From: Cyanocohniella sp. LLY
GTDB lineage: Bacteria > Cyanobacteriota > Cyanobacteriia > Cyanobacteriales > Nostocaceae
Direction of reading: 5' to 3'
Length of the DNA: 64,000 nucleotides
Assembly: GCA_022241785.1 (NCBI GenBank)
Contig: JAKOMP010000004.1
Location: forward strand, 29,122-93,121
The position numbers were made by a program, and so were the translations under genes. Positions 18,099 to 27,879 of this stretch are shown here, one piece after another (position 1 is the stretch's first letter; every line of letters begins with the position of its first letter). The notes beneath the pieces are model-generated. The model searched no databases, was not told where the DNA came from, and saw only the letters and a list, made by a program, of their open reading frames with translations.

Positions 18099-18106
18099 GT
18101 TAGGGA

Positions 18107-18275
18107 CTGGAAGGGGACAAGGCAGACAAGGGGACAAGGGGACAAGGCGACAAGGCGCAGACATTGGATTGATACCACAATATTGATGTTTTTCATCTCA
18201 TCCCCCGCTCCCCCCATCTCCCCATCCCCCAATCCCCCCATCTCCCCATCTCCCGCTCCCCGATCCCCAATACCT
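18107..18275. repeat. Repeat-filled gap between cbiT and cdsA
   Basis: First a ggacaagg-type repeat (several near-perfect GGGGACAAGG units, 18115-18150), then a C-rich degenerate ccccatct/cccgctc tract (18200-18270). Nothing gene-like is seen. Confidence 0.7.
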
Positions 18276-18291
18276 CATTCAAAATACTTCT

Positions 18292-19182
18292 ATGCCTTGG
18301 TCTCGAATTATTAGTGGAATTATAGCGATCGCTCTTGCTCTAGTTGCAACTCTTTTGGGGGGTTGGTACTTTACTATCGCAATTGCAGTGGTCGTATTTT
18401 TAGGTCAAGAAGAATATTTTAATTTGGTGCGTGCTAGAGGTATTGTTCCTGCTGCTAAAACCACCATGTTTGTCAGTCAAGCTTTACTGGTGATTTGTAA
18501 CGTTAATGTCACTTTGGCGGACGCTGTGATGCCCATAGCTGGGACGCTAATTTGTTTTTACTTACTTTTTCAGCCAAAAATGGCCACAATTGCGGATATT
18601 TCTGCTTCGATTATGGGGCTATTTTATGTAGGTTATTTATCGAGTTACTGGGTAAGGTTACGCACTCTTGATAGTGTAGCCACGAGTAATCTCCCGCTTG
18701 GTGGTTATTGGCCTACAGATTGGACAAATATTTTACAGGAAAAAAGTTTTGCTTCTTTGCCACAGGGGTTGACGTTGACAGTGCTGACTTTCTTTTGTAT
18801 TTGGGCTACTGACATCGGCGCTTACGTTTTTGGCAAATTCTTCGGTAAAACCCGTTTATCTGACATCAGTCCCAAGAAAACTGTTGAAGGTGCTGTGTTT
18901 GGGATCATTGCTACTATTGCCGTAGCCGTAGCAGGAGCTTATTATTTGCACTTACCGCAATTTCTTTTTACTGGCGTAGCATTAGGTTTACTGATTGGTA
19001 TTGCCAGTCTTTTGGGCGATCTCACAGAATCTATGCTCAAGCGCGATGCTGGCGTTAAGGATTCTGGTCAGTTGATCCCCGGTCACGGAGGCATCTTAGA
19101 CCGCACCGATAGTTATATCTTCACAGCGCCCTTAGTTTACTATTTTGTGACGCTTTTATTGCCATTGATTGCCAATATTTGA
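18292..19182 (+). CDS. cdsA: Phosphatidate cytidylyltransferase
   Basis: A 296-residue integral membrane enzyme that makes CDP-diacylglycerol from CTP and phosphatidate for phosphatidylglycerol synthesis. About seven to eight hydrophobic helices are visible. The C-terminal signature is complete: SLLGDLTESMLKRDAGVKDS followed by GQLIPGHGGILDRTDS (near 240-275). Phosphatidylglycerol is needed for photosystem assembly in cyanobacteria. The ATG at 18292 directly follows the repeat region. Confidence 0.96.
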   Translation: MPWSRIISGIIAIALALVATLLGGWYFTIAIAVVVFLGQEEYFNLVRARGIVPAAKTTMFVSQALLVICNVNVTLADAVMPIAGTLICFYLLFQPKMATIADISASIMGLFYVGYLSSYWVRLRTLDSVATSNLPLGGYWPTDWTNILQEKSFASLPQGLTLTVLTFFCIWATDIGAYVFGKFFGKTRLSDISPKKTVEGAVFGIIATIAVAVAGAYYLHLPQFLFTGVALGLLIGIASLLGDLTESMLKRDAGVKDSGQLIPGHGGILDRTDSYIFTAPLVYYFVTLLLPLIANI

Positions 19183-19219
19183 GGCTAGAGTCATTTTGCC
19201 TCATGTCCCCATGTCACCC

Positions 19220-19933
19220 TCACGGATTAACATTAATCCGTCCTTGACACACCAACTGACCGGGGATCAAGTTGAGTTCTTGAATATCGACATCTGAGCC
19301 AAGATCCAAATTGTATCCATGCTCGTTTTCCACAAGTGGTATTTCGTTTTGGATAACTTGAATCTGTGATAATTTCAATTCACGATTGCCAATTAACTCT
19401 AAACTTAAATAAATTTCCAGAGGTATAGATTCGCTAGTGGGTGCTAAGATAGCACGGAGTTGAATTTGATTATTGTCTAAAATAATTTTCTGCCAAGTAA
19501 TTGCTTGGGATTTTAGACAATATTCTGGTATAAGTTTAACCAGTACATCATTTAAAGCAGTTGATAAGAGTTCAGATGAAAGGGAACTATTTAAATCCTT
19601 TTCCTCAACTACTACATCGCCAATCACTGGTACTATTTCTAACAGTCTGAGTGGTTGCCCTTTGAGTACTGAGCCTATATTGACCTGAATATTTTCTGCT
19701 AAGAGTTGAATTCGTGTAACATGAAGGCCTTGATACACGGCATCGCTGGCTATTATAGAAACCCAGGGAATGCAACCAGAGAGAAGTTGGCGATCGCTCG
19801 CTTTAATTTCTACCTCTAGTTGAGATACTTGAGTGACTTGTGATTTTAACCAGAGTTTTAGGGCTTTTGTGAGTACATTTGTAATTATGCGGATTTTATG
19901 TGAACTTTTGGCTGAGGAATTTTCTTCTGGCAT
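19220..19933 (-). CDS. DUF2993 (LmeA-family) lipid-binding-like protein
   Basis: A 237-residue protein of the cyanobacterial DUF2993 group. Features are the early LSKQ/VTQVSQLEVEIKASDRQLLSG block, LLSGCIPWVSIIASDAVYQG and a C-terminal beta-rich part ending GQLVCQGRINVNP. Relatives in actinobacteria (LmeA) bind phospholipids in the envelope; in cyanobacteria the role is unknown. No signal peptide is obvious. It faces cdsA tail to tail with a 37-bp gap and is read divergently from the pseudouridine synthase. Confidence 0.78.
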   Translation of the reverse strand: MPEENSSAKSSHKIRIITNVLTKALKLWLKSQVTQVSQLEVEIKASDRQLLSGCIPWVSIIASDAVYQGLHVTRIQLLAENIQVNIGSVLKGQPLRLLEIVPVIGDVVVEEKDLNSSLSSELLSTALNDVLVKLIPEYCLKSQAITWQKIILDNNQIQLRAILAPTSESIPLEIYLSLELIGNRELKLSQIQVIQNEIPLVENEHGYNLDLGSDVDIQELNLIPGQLVCQGRINVNP

Positions 19934-20096
19934 TTAACCACTTAGGTGATGGATATTTGCTAAACAACTAACTAAACTGAAATAAGCTTTAAATGTAACA
20001 TTTATGGCTACTCAGCACAAAATGCAAATATGATGAATATTATCTAAACTTTCCACACTTTCTCCAAAATTTCCCAGTATATTCAGTAATTTCAAC

Positions 20097-20882
20097 ATGG
20101 AGGCGCGGTTACAAAAAGTTCTAGCTCAATGGGGTATAGCCTCACGTCGTGAAGCTGAGGAAATGATTCGGCGATCGCGTGTGCGAATTAATGGAGTAAT
20201 AGCACATTTAGGTCAAAAAGTTGACCCTCAAAAAGATACCATTTCCATAGATGGCAAGCCAGTATCTGCTCGGCAGCCGCCTGTAATATATCTATTACTA
20301 AATAAACCACCTGGAGTAGTTTCTACCTGCTATGACCCTCAGGGAAGAACAACAGTTTTAGATTTACTTCCTGAAGAATTACGCCAGGGTTCAGGTCTGC
20401 ACCCTGTTGGCCGTCTAGATGCAGATTCCACCGGAGCGTTAATCCTGACCAATGACGGGGAACTCACATTTGCACTCACCCATCCACGTCACAGTGTCCC
20501 TAAGACTTATCAGGTTTTGGTCAAGGGACATCCATCCGAAGCCGTGTTAGAAATGTGGCGTCAAGGTGTGACTTTAGAAGGGCGAAAAACACGCCCAGCT
20601 AAAGTGAACTTAACAGAAAGTCTTGCTAAAAACAGCCGTTTAGAAATAGTTTTGAAGGAGGGGAGAAACCGACAGATTCGCCGTGTAGCCCAACAGTTGG
20701 GATATCCCGTAATTAAGCTACATCGTACTGCCATAGGCCCAATTCAATTACAAATCTCAAAAGCACCCTTGTTACGTGAGGGTGACTATCGTCTACTCAA
20801 AGATGCTGAAATTCGCTTTTTAAAAGAGCAGATTAAGCATCTACCTATTAAAGATTCAGCTGAGGTCAGGAGCGGAGATTAA
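20097..20882 (+). CDS. Pseudouridine synthase of the RsuA/RluB/E/F family
   Basis: A 261-residue enzyme. An S4 RNA-binding domain (about 1-55: LQKVLAQWGIASRREAEEMI) is followed by the synthase domain, whose catalytic Asp lies in GRLDADSTGALILTNDG near residue 110; the later block EGRNRQIRRVAQQLGYPV is also intact. The length and the S4 domain fit RluB-like enzymes that modify 23S rRNA, though RsuA-type specificity for 16S rRNA cannot be excluded. Its stop is 2 nt before the RodZ-like gene, so the two are cotranscribed and probably translationally coupled. Confidence 0.93.
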   Translation: MEARLQKVLAQWGIASRREAEEMIRRSRVRINGVIAHLGQKVDPQKDTISIDGKPVSARQPPVIYLLLNKPPGVVSTCYDPQGRTTVLDLLPEELRQGSGLHPVGRLDADSTGALILTNDGELTFALTHPRHSVPKTYQVLVKGHPSEAVLEMWRQGVTLEGRKTRPAKVNLTESLAKNSRLEIVLKEGRNRQIRRVAQQLGYPVIKLHRTAIGPIQLQISKAPLLREGDYRLLKDAEIRFLKEQIKHLPIKDSAEVRSGD

Positions 20883-20884
20883 GC

Positions 20885-21694
20885 ATGAAATGGCTAAAAA
20901 GTAAAGAAAAAGAGCAGCCGACATTTTCATTAGCACAGCAACAAGCGGAAAAATTGGCCCAAATGGGCGCTCAATTGCGAGAAACCCGACAAAAACGGGC
21001 TTTATCTCTAGAAGAAATGGTAGTTTTAACCAAGATTCCCCGGCGATTATTACAGGCGATAGAAGAAGGTAATTTAGAAGATTTACCAGAACCAGTTTAT
21101 ATTCAGGGTTTAATCAGGCAATTTTCCGATGCACTGGGCTTTCAGGGATTGGAATTTGCCAGTAATTTTCCTTTAGATTCTCATTCAGTCAGCATCCCGC
21201 CTACTGAAAAAAATCATTCTATTGGTTTACTACGACCGCTTCATCTTTACTTACTTTATATATTTGTCATTGTCAGCGCTGTAAGTAGCTTGTCTCAATT
21301 GCTGAGTAATAGTAATACTCTTAGCCATAGCAATCAACAGCCACAAAGAGAAACAGCTTATCAATCAGAATCCAATCAAGCAAACTCTCAAAAACCTACA
21401 AACTTGCAACCTGTAAGCGACACCTCGAATCGCATCAACAATAATCAGTCATTGCAGATTGGTGTCACCTTAAAAGAATCATCTTGGATTCGCGTAGTAG
21501 CCGATGGCAAAACCGAGTTCGAGGGTATTCTCCCACAAGGAACTTACCGCACCTGGAAAGCCCAAGAGCAACTAACAGTAAAAACTAATAATGCTGGTAG
21601 TGTTTTGATGAGCGTGAATCAGCAAGAAGCCAGACAAATGGGAGAACCAGGGAAAGAAGGAGAAATCAAGATTGGTGGTAAACCCAGATCTTGA
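20885..21694 (+). CDS. RodZ-like helix-turn-helix membrane protein
   Basis: A 269-residue protein with a cytoplasmic helix-turn-helix (about 20-85: LRETRQKRALSLEEMVVLTK, then LPEPVYIQGLIRQFSDALG), one membrane segment (about 117-137, LYLLYIFVIVSAVSSLSQLL), a Gln/Asn/Ser-rich linker and a C-terminal DUF4115-type beta domain (LKESSWIRVVADGKTEFEG). This is the RodZ plan; RodZ couples MreB filaments to the envelope and sets cell shape. The C-terminal domain is outside the membrane. It follows the pseudouridine synthase gene by 2 nt. Confidence 0.85.
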   Translation: MKWLKSKEKEQPTFSLAQQQAEKLAQMGAQLRETRQKRALSLEEMVVLTKIPRRLLQAIEEGNLEDLPEPVYIQGLIRQFSDALGFQGLEFASNFPLDSHSVSIPPTEKNHSIGLLRPLHLYLLYIFVIVSAVSSLSQLLSNSNTLSHSNQQPQRETAYQSESNQANSQKPTNLQPVSDTSNRINNNQSLQIGVTLKESSWIRVVADGKTEFEGILPQGTYRTWKAQEQLTVKTNNAGSVLMSVNQQEARQMGEPGKEGEIKIGGKPRS

Positions 21695-21738
21695 GTAGAT
21701 AGGGATCAGGGACAAATGGCAAAATATTTTTGTTCATT

Positions 21739-21786
<48 letters not shown>

Positions 21787-21791
21787 TATTT

Positions 21792-23312
21792 TCATTTTCC
21801 TTGCGGTGCGCGTCCGCAGAGTTTAGTGAGATTTTTCAGGCGATCGCCTAGTTCTTCTGTTAACGCTGATGGCTGATAGCGCCAATCCCAATTACCCTCA
21901 GCAACACTGGGAAAGTTCATGCGCGCCTCGGTTCCTAAACCCAAGATATCCTGCAAAGGAATAATCGCTTGATTGGCGATGGAACTTAAAGCTAATCGAA
22001 TGACATCCCAGTGAACACCTTCAGGACTAATGCAACCTAAATAAAGTAGTAAGTTTTGCTTTTCCCAATCACTAGCTTGGTTAAACCAGCCTACAGTGGT
22101 GTCATTGTCGTGAGTTCCGGTATACACCACAGCGTTACGTGTGTAATTAAAAGGTAAAAATGGATTACCGGGATCAGAACCAAAAGCAAACTGTAACACC
22201 TTCATTCCAGGGAACTCATACTTGTCGCGCAGTGCTTCTACTTCTGGCGTAATTACCCCCAAATCTTCGGCTAAGACTGGTAACTGTCCCAATTGCTGTT
22301 TGATCGCATCAAATAACTCGTCACCTGGGGCCTTCATCCATGTTCCATTCATGGCTGTTTCTTCGCCTTTTTTGACAGCCCAGTAGGCTTCAAAACCCCG
22401 GAAGTGGTCAATGCGAATGACATCTATATAATCCAGCATTGCTTCAAAGCGACCCAGCCACCATTTAAAGTCTTGTTTTTGCAATTCCTCCCAGTCATAA
22501 ACTGGGTTACCCCATAATTGACCAGTTTCACTAAAGTAATCAGGTGGAACTCCCGCCATTAATGCTGGTTCTCTTGTTTCTTCATCTAGGCAAAAGATTT
22601 CGGGATGCGCCCACACATCAGCGCTATCTTGGGCTACATAAATGGGAATATCGCCAACTATGGAAATCCCGCTCATGTTGGCATAGGATTTGAGTTCTGA
22701 CCATTGGCGGAAAAATTCAAATTGAACGAATTTATAGTAAAAAATTTCAGACGTTAATTGTCGTCGTACCCGATCCATTGCTTCTGGTTCGCGCTTGACA
22801 AGTTCTGATTCCCAAGTGTGCCAACTTGTATCTTCATGGGCATCTTTCAAGGCCATAAATAAGGCGTAATCATCTAGCCAATAAGCTTTGCTATCACAAA
22901 AACCTGCAAATTCTGTTTGTTGTAGAGGTTTTGCTTTAACTTGAAAGTTCTCACAGGCTTTTTTCAGCAATGCAATTTTTATGGGCTTAACTTGCTCGTA
23001 ATCTACCTTAGAGTCCTCAAATACTGGTAAGTTAGCAAAATCTTCTTCAGCTAACAAACCCTGCTCTTGCAACTGTTCTGGGTTGATGAGCATGGGGTTT
23101 CCTGCCATTGCTGAGTAGGAAGCATAAGGAGAATTCCCATACCCTGTCGGCCCTAAGGGTAAGACTTGCCAATATTGTTGGTAACTTTCTCTGAGAAAAT
23201 CAATAAATTTGTAGGCTTCTAAACCTAAATCCCCAATGCCAAATCGACTGGGAAAAGATGTAGGATGCAACAAAATACCACTGGATCTAGGAAAAGGCAT
23301 ATTGAACTTCAA
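21792..23312 (-). CDS. malQ: 4-alpha-glucanotransferase (amylomaltase)
   Basis: A 506-residue GH77 enzyme that disproportionates alpha-1,4-glucans and helps break down glycogen. Conserved blocks include GILLHPTSFPSRFGIGDLG at the start, DIPIYVAQDSADVWA, the catalytic Asp region DVIRIDHFRGFEAYW (about 290-305), LAEDLGVITPEV (acid/base Glu nearby) and VYTGTHDNDTTVGW. The length is typical of plant and bacterial type I enzymes. The ATG gives MKFNMPFPRSSG; an ATG four codons later is also possible. Confidence 0.96.
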   Translation of the reverse strand: MKFNMPFPRSSGILLHPTSFPSRFGIGDLGLEAYKFIDFLRESYQQYWQVLPLGPTGYGNSPYASYSAMAGNPMLINPEQLQEQGLLAEEDFANLPVFEDSKVDYEQVKPIKIALLKKACENFQVKAKPLQQTEFAGFCDSKAYWLDDYALFMALKDAHEDTSWHTWESELVKREPEAMDRVRRQLTSEIFYYKFVQFEFFRQWSELKSYANMSGISIVGDIPIYVAQDSADVWAHPEIFCLDEETREPALMAGVPPDYFSETGQLWGNPVYDWEELQKQDFKWWLGRFEAMLDYIDVIRIDHFRGFEAYWAVKKGEETAMNGTWMKAPGDELFDAIKQQLGQLPVLAEDLGVITPEVEALRDKYEFPGMKVLQFAFGSDPGNPFLPFNYTRNAVVYTGTHDNDTTVGWFNQASDWEKQNLLLYLGCISPEGVHWDVIRLALSSIANQAIIPLQDILGLGTEARMNFPSVAEGNWDWRYQPSALTEELGDRLKNLTKLCGRAPQGK

Positions 23313-23416
23313 ATATAGAAATAAGTGATTGCAACGAATTTATCACGGTAAGGTCAGCTTTGAAAGCTAACAGAAAATGAGGGTGAGAGGAAGATTTTAC
23401 ATAATGACTATTGACT

Positions 23417-23854
23417 ATGACTTATAGAAATCCTGCACCAACGGTTGATATCATCATTGAATTAGTGGATCGGCCACATCGACCAATAGTGTTAATTGAG
23501 CGGCATAATTCACCTTTAGGTTGGGCGATTCCTGGCGGTTTTGTAGATTATGGGGAACCTGTGGAGGTAGCGGCGCGGCGCGAGGCTGAGGAAGAAATTG
23601 GTTTGCAAGTTGAGTTGATTGAACAATTTTTGGTCTATTCTGACCCTAGTCGTGACCCGCGTCAGCACACCATTAGTATTGTGTTTTTGGCTACAGCATC
23701 AGGGGAGCCAAAAGCGGGTGATGATGCAAAGAATGTGGGTGTTTTTGAGTCTTGGTGTGTGCCGAATAATTTATGTTTTGACCACGATCGCATTCTCCGG
23801 GATTATTGGCGTTATCGGCATTATGGGCTGCGTCCACGGTTGGGCTGGGAGTGA
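23417..23854 (+). CDS. Nudix hydrolase (ADP-ribose pyrophosphatase type)
   Basis: A 145-residue Nudix protein starting [15 protein letters not shown]. The box starts [17 protein letters not shown] and ends EEIGLQV, a complete match. The stretch [18 protein letters not shown] just after it is found in ADP-ribose pyrophosphatase-like members in cyanobacteria; NrtR-type fusions are excluded by length. I chose the ATG at 23417 over a TTG two codons upstream. It is read divergently from malQ. Confidence 0.87.
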   Translation: MTYRNPAPTVDIIIELVDRPHRPIVLIERHNSPLGWAIPGGFVDYGEPVEVAARREAEEEIGLQVELIEQFLVYSDPSRDPRQHTISIVFLATASGEPKAGDDAKNVGVFESWCVPNNLCFDHDRILRDYWRYRHYGLRPRLGWE

Positions 23855-23958
23855 CGAACCACAGAGGCACAGAGGGCGCGGAGAGAGGAGTTAAGACGAG
23901 TATCTATGAATTATTATTACTGCGTTTATACTGAAGCAGTGGTATTTTATGGTGCATT

Positions 23959-25332
23959 ATGGATGCTGAGGAATTATTGGAGAAATATGCAAAAGGTCAA
24001 CGTGACTTTAAGAGTGTAAATCTAAGAGGAGTAGATTTAAAAGGTGCTGATTTAAGTGGGATCAACCTACAAAGTGCTGACTTGACAGGAGCAGATTTGA
24101 ATGATGCAAACTTGAGCAACGCAATTCTTCATTGCACAAACTTTACTAGAGCATCTTTGACAGGTGCAAAGTTGAGTTGTTTACAAAACAGTTCTTCTGT
24201 GAATTTCAGTTGGGCAGATTTGATTTGTGCTGACTTGAGTCAGGCAAATCTAACTAGCGCCAACTTTACTAATGCCAATTTGGATAATGCTGACTTGAGT
24301 CAGGCGAATCTAAGTAGCGCCAACTTTACTAATGCCAACCTGAATGATGCCAACTTGAGTCAGGCGAATCTAAGTAGTGCTGACTGTACTAATGCCAATT
24401 TGGATAATACTAAGTTGAGCGATGCGACGCTAGAATCTGCCAACTTAACTGAAGCATCCTTGAACAATGCAAACCTTGTGAGGGCAAAACTTACAGGTGC
24501 TAATTTGAGTGGAGCTAATTTGACTGGGGTTGATTTGAGTCAAGCAATCTTAAGCAACGTTAAACTCAAAAATGCCAATTTACAGCAAATCAAAATTCGA
24601 GGCGTCCGTTTATCTCAACAAGATTTTTCTGGGATGAATTTGGCTGGTGCTGATTTGGGCGCAGCTAACCTCATTGGCGTAAATTTCAGAAAAGCTTGTT
24701 TACAAGGGACAAATTTAGATAAGGCGGAACTGCAAAAAACTGATTTGATAAAAGCGAATCTAAATGGAGCAAGTCTGAGGAAAGTAGACTTGACTGGAGC
24801 AAATATCTATGGGGCTAGCTTTGCAGAAGCAGACCTAACTGGTGCGATAATGCCTGATGGAGAAGTTTACCAGCCGATCGCCTCTGAGGTGGAAATCGGT
24901 AAACAGGAAGCATCGTTAGAGCAAGTAATATCTATGACTCGTAAAGTAATTAATACTGACCAAGCACCTGCTCCAGTGGGGCCATATAATCAGGCGATCG
25001 CCGCTTCTGGTCAAATGGTCTTTGTCGCTGGACAAATTGCCATCGATCCTCGCCTCGGTGATATTGTCTACACGGATGATGTGAAAAAGCAAACTGAGCA
25101 GGTAATGGCTAATCTAGAAGCTATTCTGACAGCATCTGGTGCTAGTTTTGAAAATGTGGTCAAAACCACCGTATTTCTCGCTGATATGAATGATTTTGCT
25201 GCAGTGAATGCGGTTTATGCTAAATATTTTCCCGAAGATACAGCCCCAGCCCGTGCTTGTGTGCAGGTGTCGCGTCTACCTAAGGATGTTTTGGTAGAAA
25301 TTGATTGTATTGCAGTGATACCTGGGGAATAA
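23959..25332 (+). CDS. Pentapeptide-repeat protein fused to a RidA domain
   Basis: One open frame of 457 codons. Residues about 15-300 are pentapeptide repeats of the A(D/N)LXX type, which fold as a right-handed quadrilateral helix. After a short linker (about 305-325) comes a complete RidA/YjgF domain from [20 protein letters not shown] at codon 326 to the stop, including [10 protein letters not shown] and the conserved [14 protein letters not shown] with the substrate-binding Arg. RidA enzymes hydrolyse reactive enamine/imine intermediates. Because that Met is where free-standing RidA proteins begin, internal initiation at 24934 could also make RidA alone, although no clear ribosome-binding site precedes it. 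The first ATG candidate is 23959. Confidence 0.88.
   Translation: MDAEELLEKYAKGQRDFKSVNLRGVDLKGADLSGINLQSADLTGADLNDANLSNAILHCTNFTRASLTGAKLSCLQNSSSVNFSWADLICADLSQANLTSANFTNANLDNADLSQANLSSANFTNANLNDANLSQANLSSADCTNANLDNTKLSDATLESANLTEASLNNANLVRAKLTGANLSGANLTGVDLSQAILSNVKLKNANLQQIKIRGVRLSQQDFSGMNLAGADLGAANLIGVNFRKACLQGTNLDKAELQKTDLIKANLNGASLRKVDLTGANIYGASFAEADLTGAIMPDGEVYQPIASEVEIGKQEASLEQVISMTRKVINTDQAPAPVGPYNQAIAASGQMVFVAGQIAIDPRLGDIVYTDDVKKQTEQVMANLEAILTASGASFENVVKTTVFLADMNDFAAVNAVYAKYFPEDTAPARACVQVSRLPKDVLVEIDCIAVIPGE
24233..24412 (+). repeat. Three tandem 60-bp repeats inside the pentapeptide region
   Basis: Units 24233-24292, 24293-24352 and 24353-24412 each begin acttgagtcaggc and encode 20 residues (four pentapeptides). 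The first two differ at only a few positions; the third has diverged somewhat more. This is a recent duplication that keeps the frame and the repeat register. Confidence 0.9.
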
Positions 25333-25339
25333 AGTTTTT

Positions 25340-25357
25340 AACCCGCGCAGGCGGGTT
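25340..25357 (+). terminator. Terminator after the pentapeptide/RidA gene
   Basis: Arms AACCCGC and GCGGGTT around GCAG, followed by a T-rich stretch (ttggtttg), 8 nt past the stop. The rest of the gap to 25691 holds two GCGATCGC sites about 50 bp apart and a C-rich cccctgct repeat at 25660-25690, and nothing gene-like. Confidence 0.75.
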
Positions 25358-25691
25358 TGGTTTGTATAGCCGCGACTTCTAGTCGCCAGGGCTAGTTGAA
25401 TTAATAAGATATGTGAAGCGATCGCCTGCATAAGCCTTCATAATTCTACAAATGGCAGGCGATCGCTCAATTCAAAATTCTTGCCAAAGTTTAGCAAAAA
25501 TTACTGCCGAATACTTATTAAATTTTCTTATTAAAAAATCAAAACTTTACCAGCCGTTTCCACGAACTTTGCTGTGACGTATTGTGACTTCTTCTAAATT
25601 ATCTGGGGACTTCCAGAAATTAAATTATCCAATTTACTGGGATGCAAGGTTGTCTTTCTCCCCCCTGCTCCCTGCTCCCCTGCTCCCCTGC

Positions 25692-26330
25692 TTACCCAGT
25701 GATTGGACATTTATTTAGTTTGAAGTCCCCTGGCTGCTGTTCTAGCCTCTTGTCTGCAAAATGCTTGTCCATTAGTGCAGGTACTTGTGCTGCGGGAATG
25801 CGGCTATAGCGGGTTTTGTCTGGCATCACTAAGTTAGGCCCAGCTTTGCAGTTTTTCATACAACCAGTACCTTTAATTGTTACTTGGTCTTCTAAACCGC
25901 GATTACTTAAGGCTGCTTCTAAAGCCTGACAAACTGCTTTACCACCGCGTTTCATGCAGTCAGACTTTTGACACACCAAAATTGTGGCTTTATTTTTAGC
26001 TGATTTAGCTTTAGCAGTATTAATTGCTGGTTTCTCCTGTACTGGGACTGTGCCTATTTCAGAACGTGCTGCCATCACACGTTCAGCTTTTAATGTAACT
26101 GTATCTTTTTTTATATCGTGCTTTTTATAACCAACAACTTGCAACCAAGTACCTGGTGGTAAACGCAAGTCAAAGGCTGCTCGTAAATGTTTAGCAAGTT
26201 TAATGTAATATTCACCCTCAGAAGTAGCTAACAATAAGCCTTTGAGCTTATAGCCATCTTTGATCACAAAATTAATAAATCTTCCTTCTAGGCAAAATTC
26301 TGCGGTGTCTGTACTGTAGGATGCACTCAT
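25692..26330 (-). CDS. Thioredoxin-like [2Fe-2S] ferredoxin-domain protein
   Basis: A 212-residue protein starting MSASYSTDTAEFCLEGRF. The N-terminal half (1-90) is a beta-rich domain common in cyanobacterial members. A Lys/Ala-rich linker leads to a thioredoxin-like [2Fe-2S] domain with the ligand Cys in VCQKSDCMKRGG and KGTGCMKNCKAGPNL. It probably carries one 2Fe-2S cluster and transfers electrons; partners are unknown. The frame extends upstream to 26381 with an additional ATG, but that start lacks a convincing binding site and the residues look unrelated, so I use 26330. Confidence 0.82.
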   Translation of the reverse strand: MSASYSTDTAEFCLEGRFINFVIKDGYKLKGLLLATSEGEYYIKLAKHLRAAFDLRLPPGTWLQVVGYKKHDIKKDTVTLKAERVMAARSEIGTVPVQEKPAINTAKAKSAKNKATILVCQKSDCMKRGGKAVCQALEAALSNRGLEDQVTIKGTGCMKNCKAGPNLVMPDKTRYSRIPAAQVPALMDKHFADKRLEQQPGDFKLNKCPITG

Positions 26331-26391
26331 TTTATTTAACCTATTTTTAACTAAGTAGTTTTTCAGCATTAGGCGCGACAATCTCTGCTAC

Positions 26392-26667
26392 CTACGAAGA
26401 TTTTCGGTAGCGACTTTGCCAGCTGCGTTCCAGATTCCAAATCAGGTCTTGACGGGAGGCTGTAAATTGCTGCATCACACACCAAAGTTGAATAGCTGCT
26501 AAGGGGTTGTGAATTTCCACCTGCAATGGCTGGTTAGTCTGACACCAACAAGGAATATCTAGCTCTTGCAAGCGTTGATAGATTTGCCACCGGTCTGCCC
26601 AATTCACCCCAATAACGTACTTTTGCTCTACTTCTGAACTTAACGATTTCAAGAGACTAGCCCTCAA
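26392..26667 (-). CDS. Small Asp/Trp-rich conserved cyanobacterial protein (unknown)
   Basis: A 91-residue frame with no ATG near its start; TTG at 26667 or 26652 would have to be used. It is soluble and rich in Gln and Trp (NWADRWQIYQRLQELDIPCW, then VEIHNPLAAIQLWCVMQQF). The composition looks like a real protein rather than a shadow frame, and it is read in the same direction as the ferredoxin-like gene, with 61 nt between. I know no function for it. Confidence 0.6.
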   Translation of the reverse strand: MRASLLKSLSSEVEQKYVIGVNWADRWQIYQRLQELDIPCWCQTNQPLQVEIHNPLAAIQLWCVMQQFTASRQDLIWNLERSWQSRYRKSS

Positions 26668-27212
26668 CGTGCGACAAAATTGCAGTAACTATTGTGTTTT
26701 GAATCCCTAATTTTTAAAATTTCGGGAATATCACCTCTTCAAATAAGCATAACCTAAGTGCTAACAATTCTCAATTGCTTGAAAAAAGAATCTCAAAACT
26801 TTGTAATAATTTCCTGTTATGCGTCTGAGACTAGGGATTAGGGACTAGGGATACGAAGAGGACAAGGTGGTGCAAGCCTAAAATAGTCTCTCTTATGTCT
26901 TGTGTGTCTATACTTAGCTTCAGCAAAGTAATTAATATAACTACGTATATTTTTATGAAAATTCTTCTCATGACTAGTGCAAGTAATGAGGATTCAAAGA
27001 AGATATTTCAGAGCTTTAATATTTAAAAATTTAGTTTCTAAACATTCTCATTAGTAGTAATTCAAGACTATGTTAATGAGTAAAAATGCAATTTTAACGA
27101 CAGAAGATTTACATTTTTATGATAATAATCAGGGTTGCTTTTATTTTTTAAATGTTAATATGTAGAAGATAAGCAGTTAAAAGCCGTAACTGTGATAAAG
27201 CGAGGAGAATTA
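26668..27212. other. AT-rich intergenic region upstream of dps
   Basis: About 540 bp, strongly AT-rich, no supportable gene. It must hold the dps promoter; I see no clear NtcA (GTA-N8-TAC) or FurA site by eye. Confidence 0.5.
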
Positions 27213-27767
27213 ATGTCAGATACACAAACTTTGTTACAAAACTTTGGTCAAGTTTACGACAATCCTGTCCTATTGGATCATAGTGTAACCGCCCCAGTAA
27301 CCGAAGGTTTTAACGTTGTATTAGCTAGCTTTCAAGCACTGTACTTGCAGTACCAAAAGCATCATTTTGTAGTTGAAGGTTCTGAATTTTACTCACTGCA
27401 TGAGTTTTTCAGCGATAGCTACGAGCAAGTACAAGATCACGTTCATGAAATTGGCGAACGCTTGAACGGTCTGGGTGGTGTACCAGCTGCTAGTTTCAGT
27501 AAATTAGCAGAATTAACTTGTTTCGAGCAAGAACCAGATGGCGTATATTCTTGCCGCCAAATGATAGAAAATGATCTAGCCGCAGAACAAGCAATGATTA
27601 ACGTCATCCGCCGTCAAGCTTCTCAGGCAGAGAGTTTGGGCGACCGGGGTACACGCTATCTCTACGAACAAATTCTATTAAAAACTGAGGAACGTGCTTA
27701 CCATTTAGCTCATTTCTTGGCTAAAGATAGTTTAACCTTAGGATTTGTTCAACCTGCTCAAAATTAG
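27213..27767 (+). CDS. dps: Dps family DNA-protection/ferritin-like protein
   Basis: A 184-residue Dps/ferritin-fold protein that oxidises and stores iron and limits oxidative damage. The helix with [14 protein letters not shown] and [20 protein letters not shown] carries the usual inter-subunit ferroxidase ligands (His, Asp and Glu). A Gly-Gly-rich turn ([18 protein letters not shown]) and a C-terminal helix follow. ATG 27213 is preceded by gaggag; a GTG at 27192 would add seven residues. It ends at a clear terminator. Position next to carB and sigD matches, from memory, the alr3808 Dps gene of Anabaena PCC 7120. Confidence 0.93.
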   Translation: MSDTQTLLQNFGQVYDNPVLLDHSVTAPVTEGFNVVLASFQALYLQYQKHHFVVEGSEFYSLHEFFSDSYEQVQDHVHEIGERLNGLGGVPAASFSKLAELTCFEQEPDGVYSCRQMIENDLAAEQAMINVIRRQASQAESLGDRGTRYLYEQILLKTEERAYHLAHFLAKDSLTLGFVQPAQN

Positions 27768-27840
27768 TACTGTCCTACTTTCGGTTTGGTGTAGTCTACC
27801 CTGAGAAAAGAGTTGGCAGTTCTAAACATTAAAAAAATCT

Positions 27841-27879
27841 AAAAATGGCGGAGATGAATAAAATATCTCTGCCATTTTT
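27841..27879 (+). terminator. Terminator of dps
   Basis: Arms AAAAATGGCGGAGAT and ATCTCTGCCATTTTT pair over 15 positions with one mismatch around a nine-base loop. The terminal AT pairs give the T run in both directions. Confidence 0.85.
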
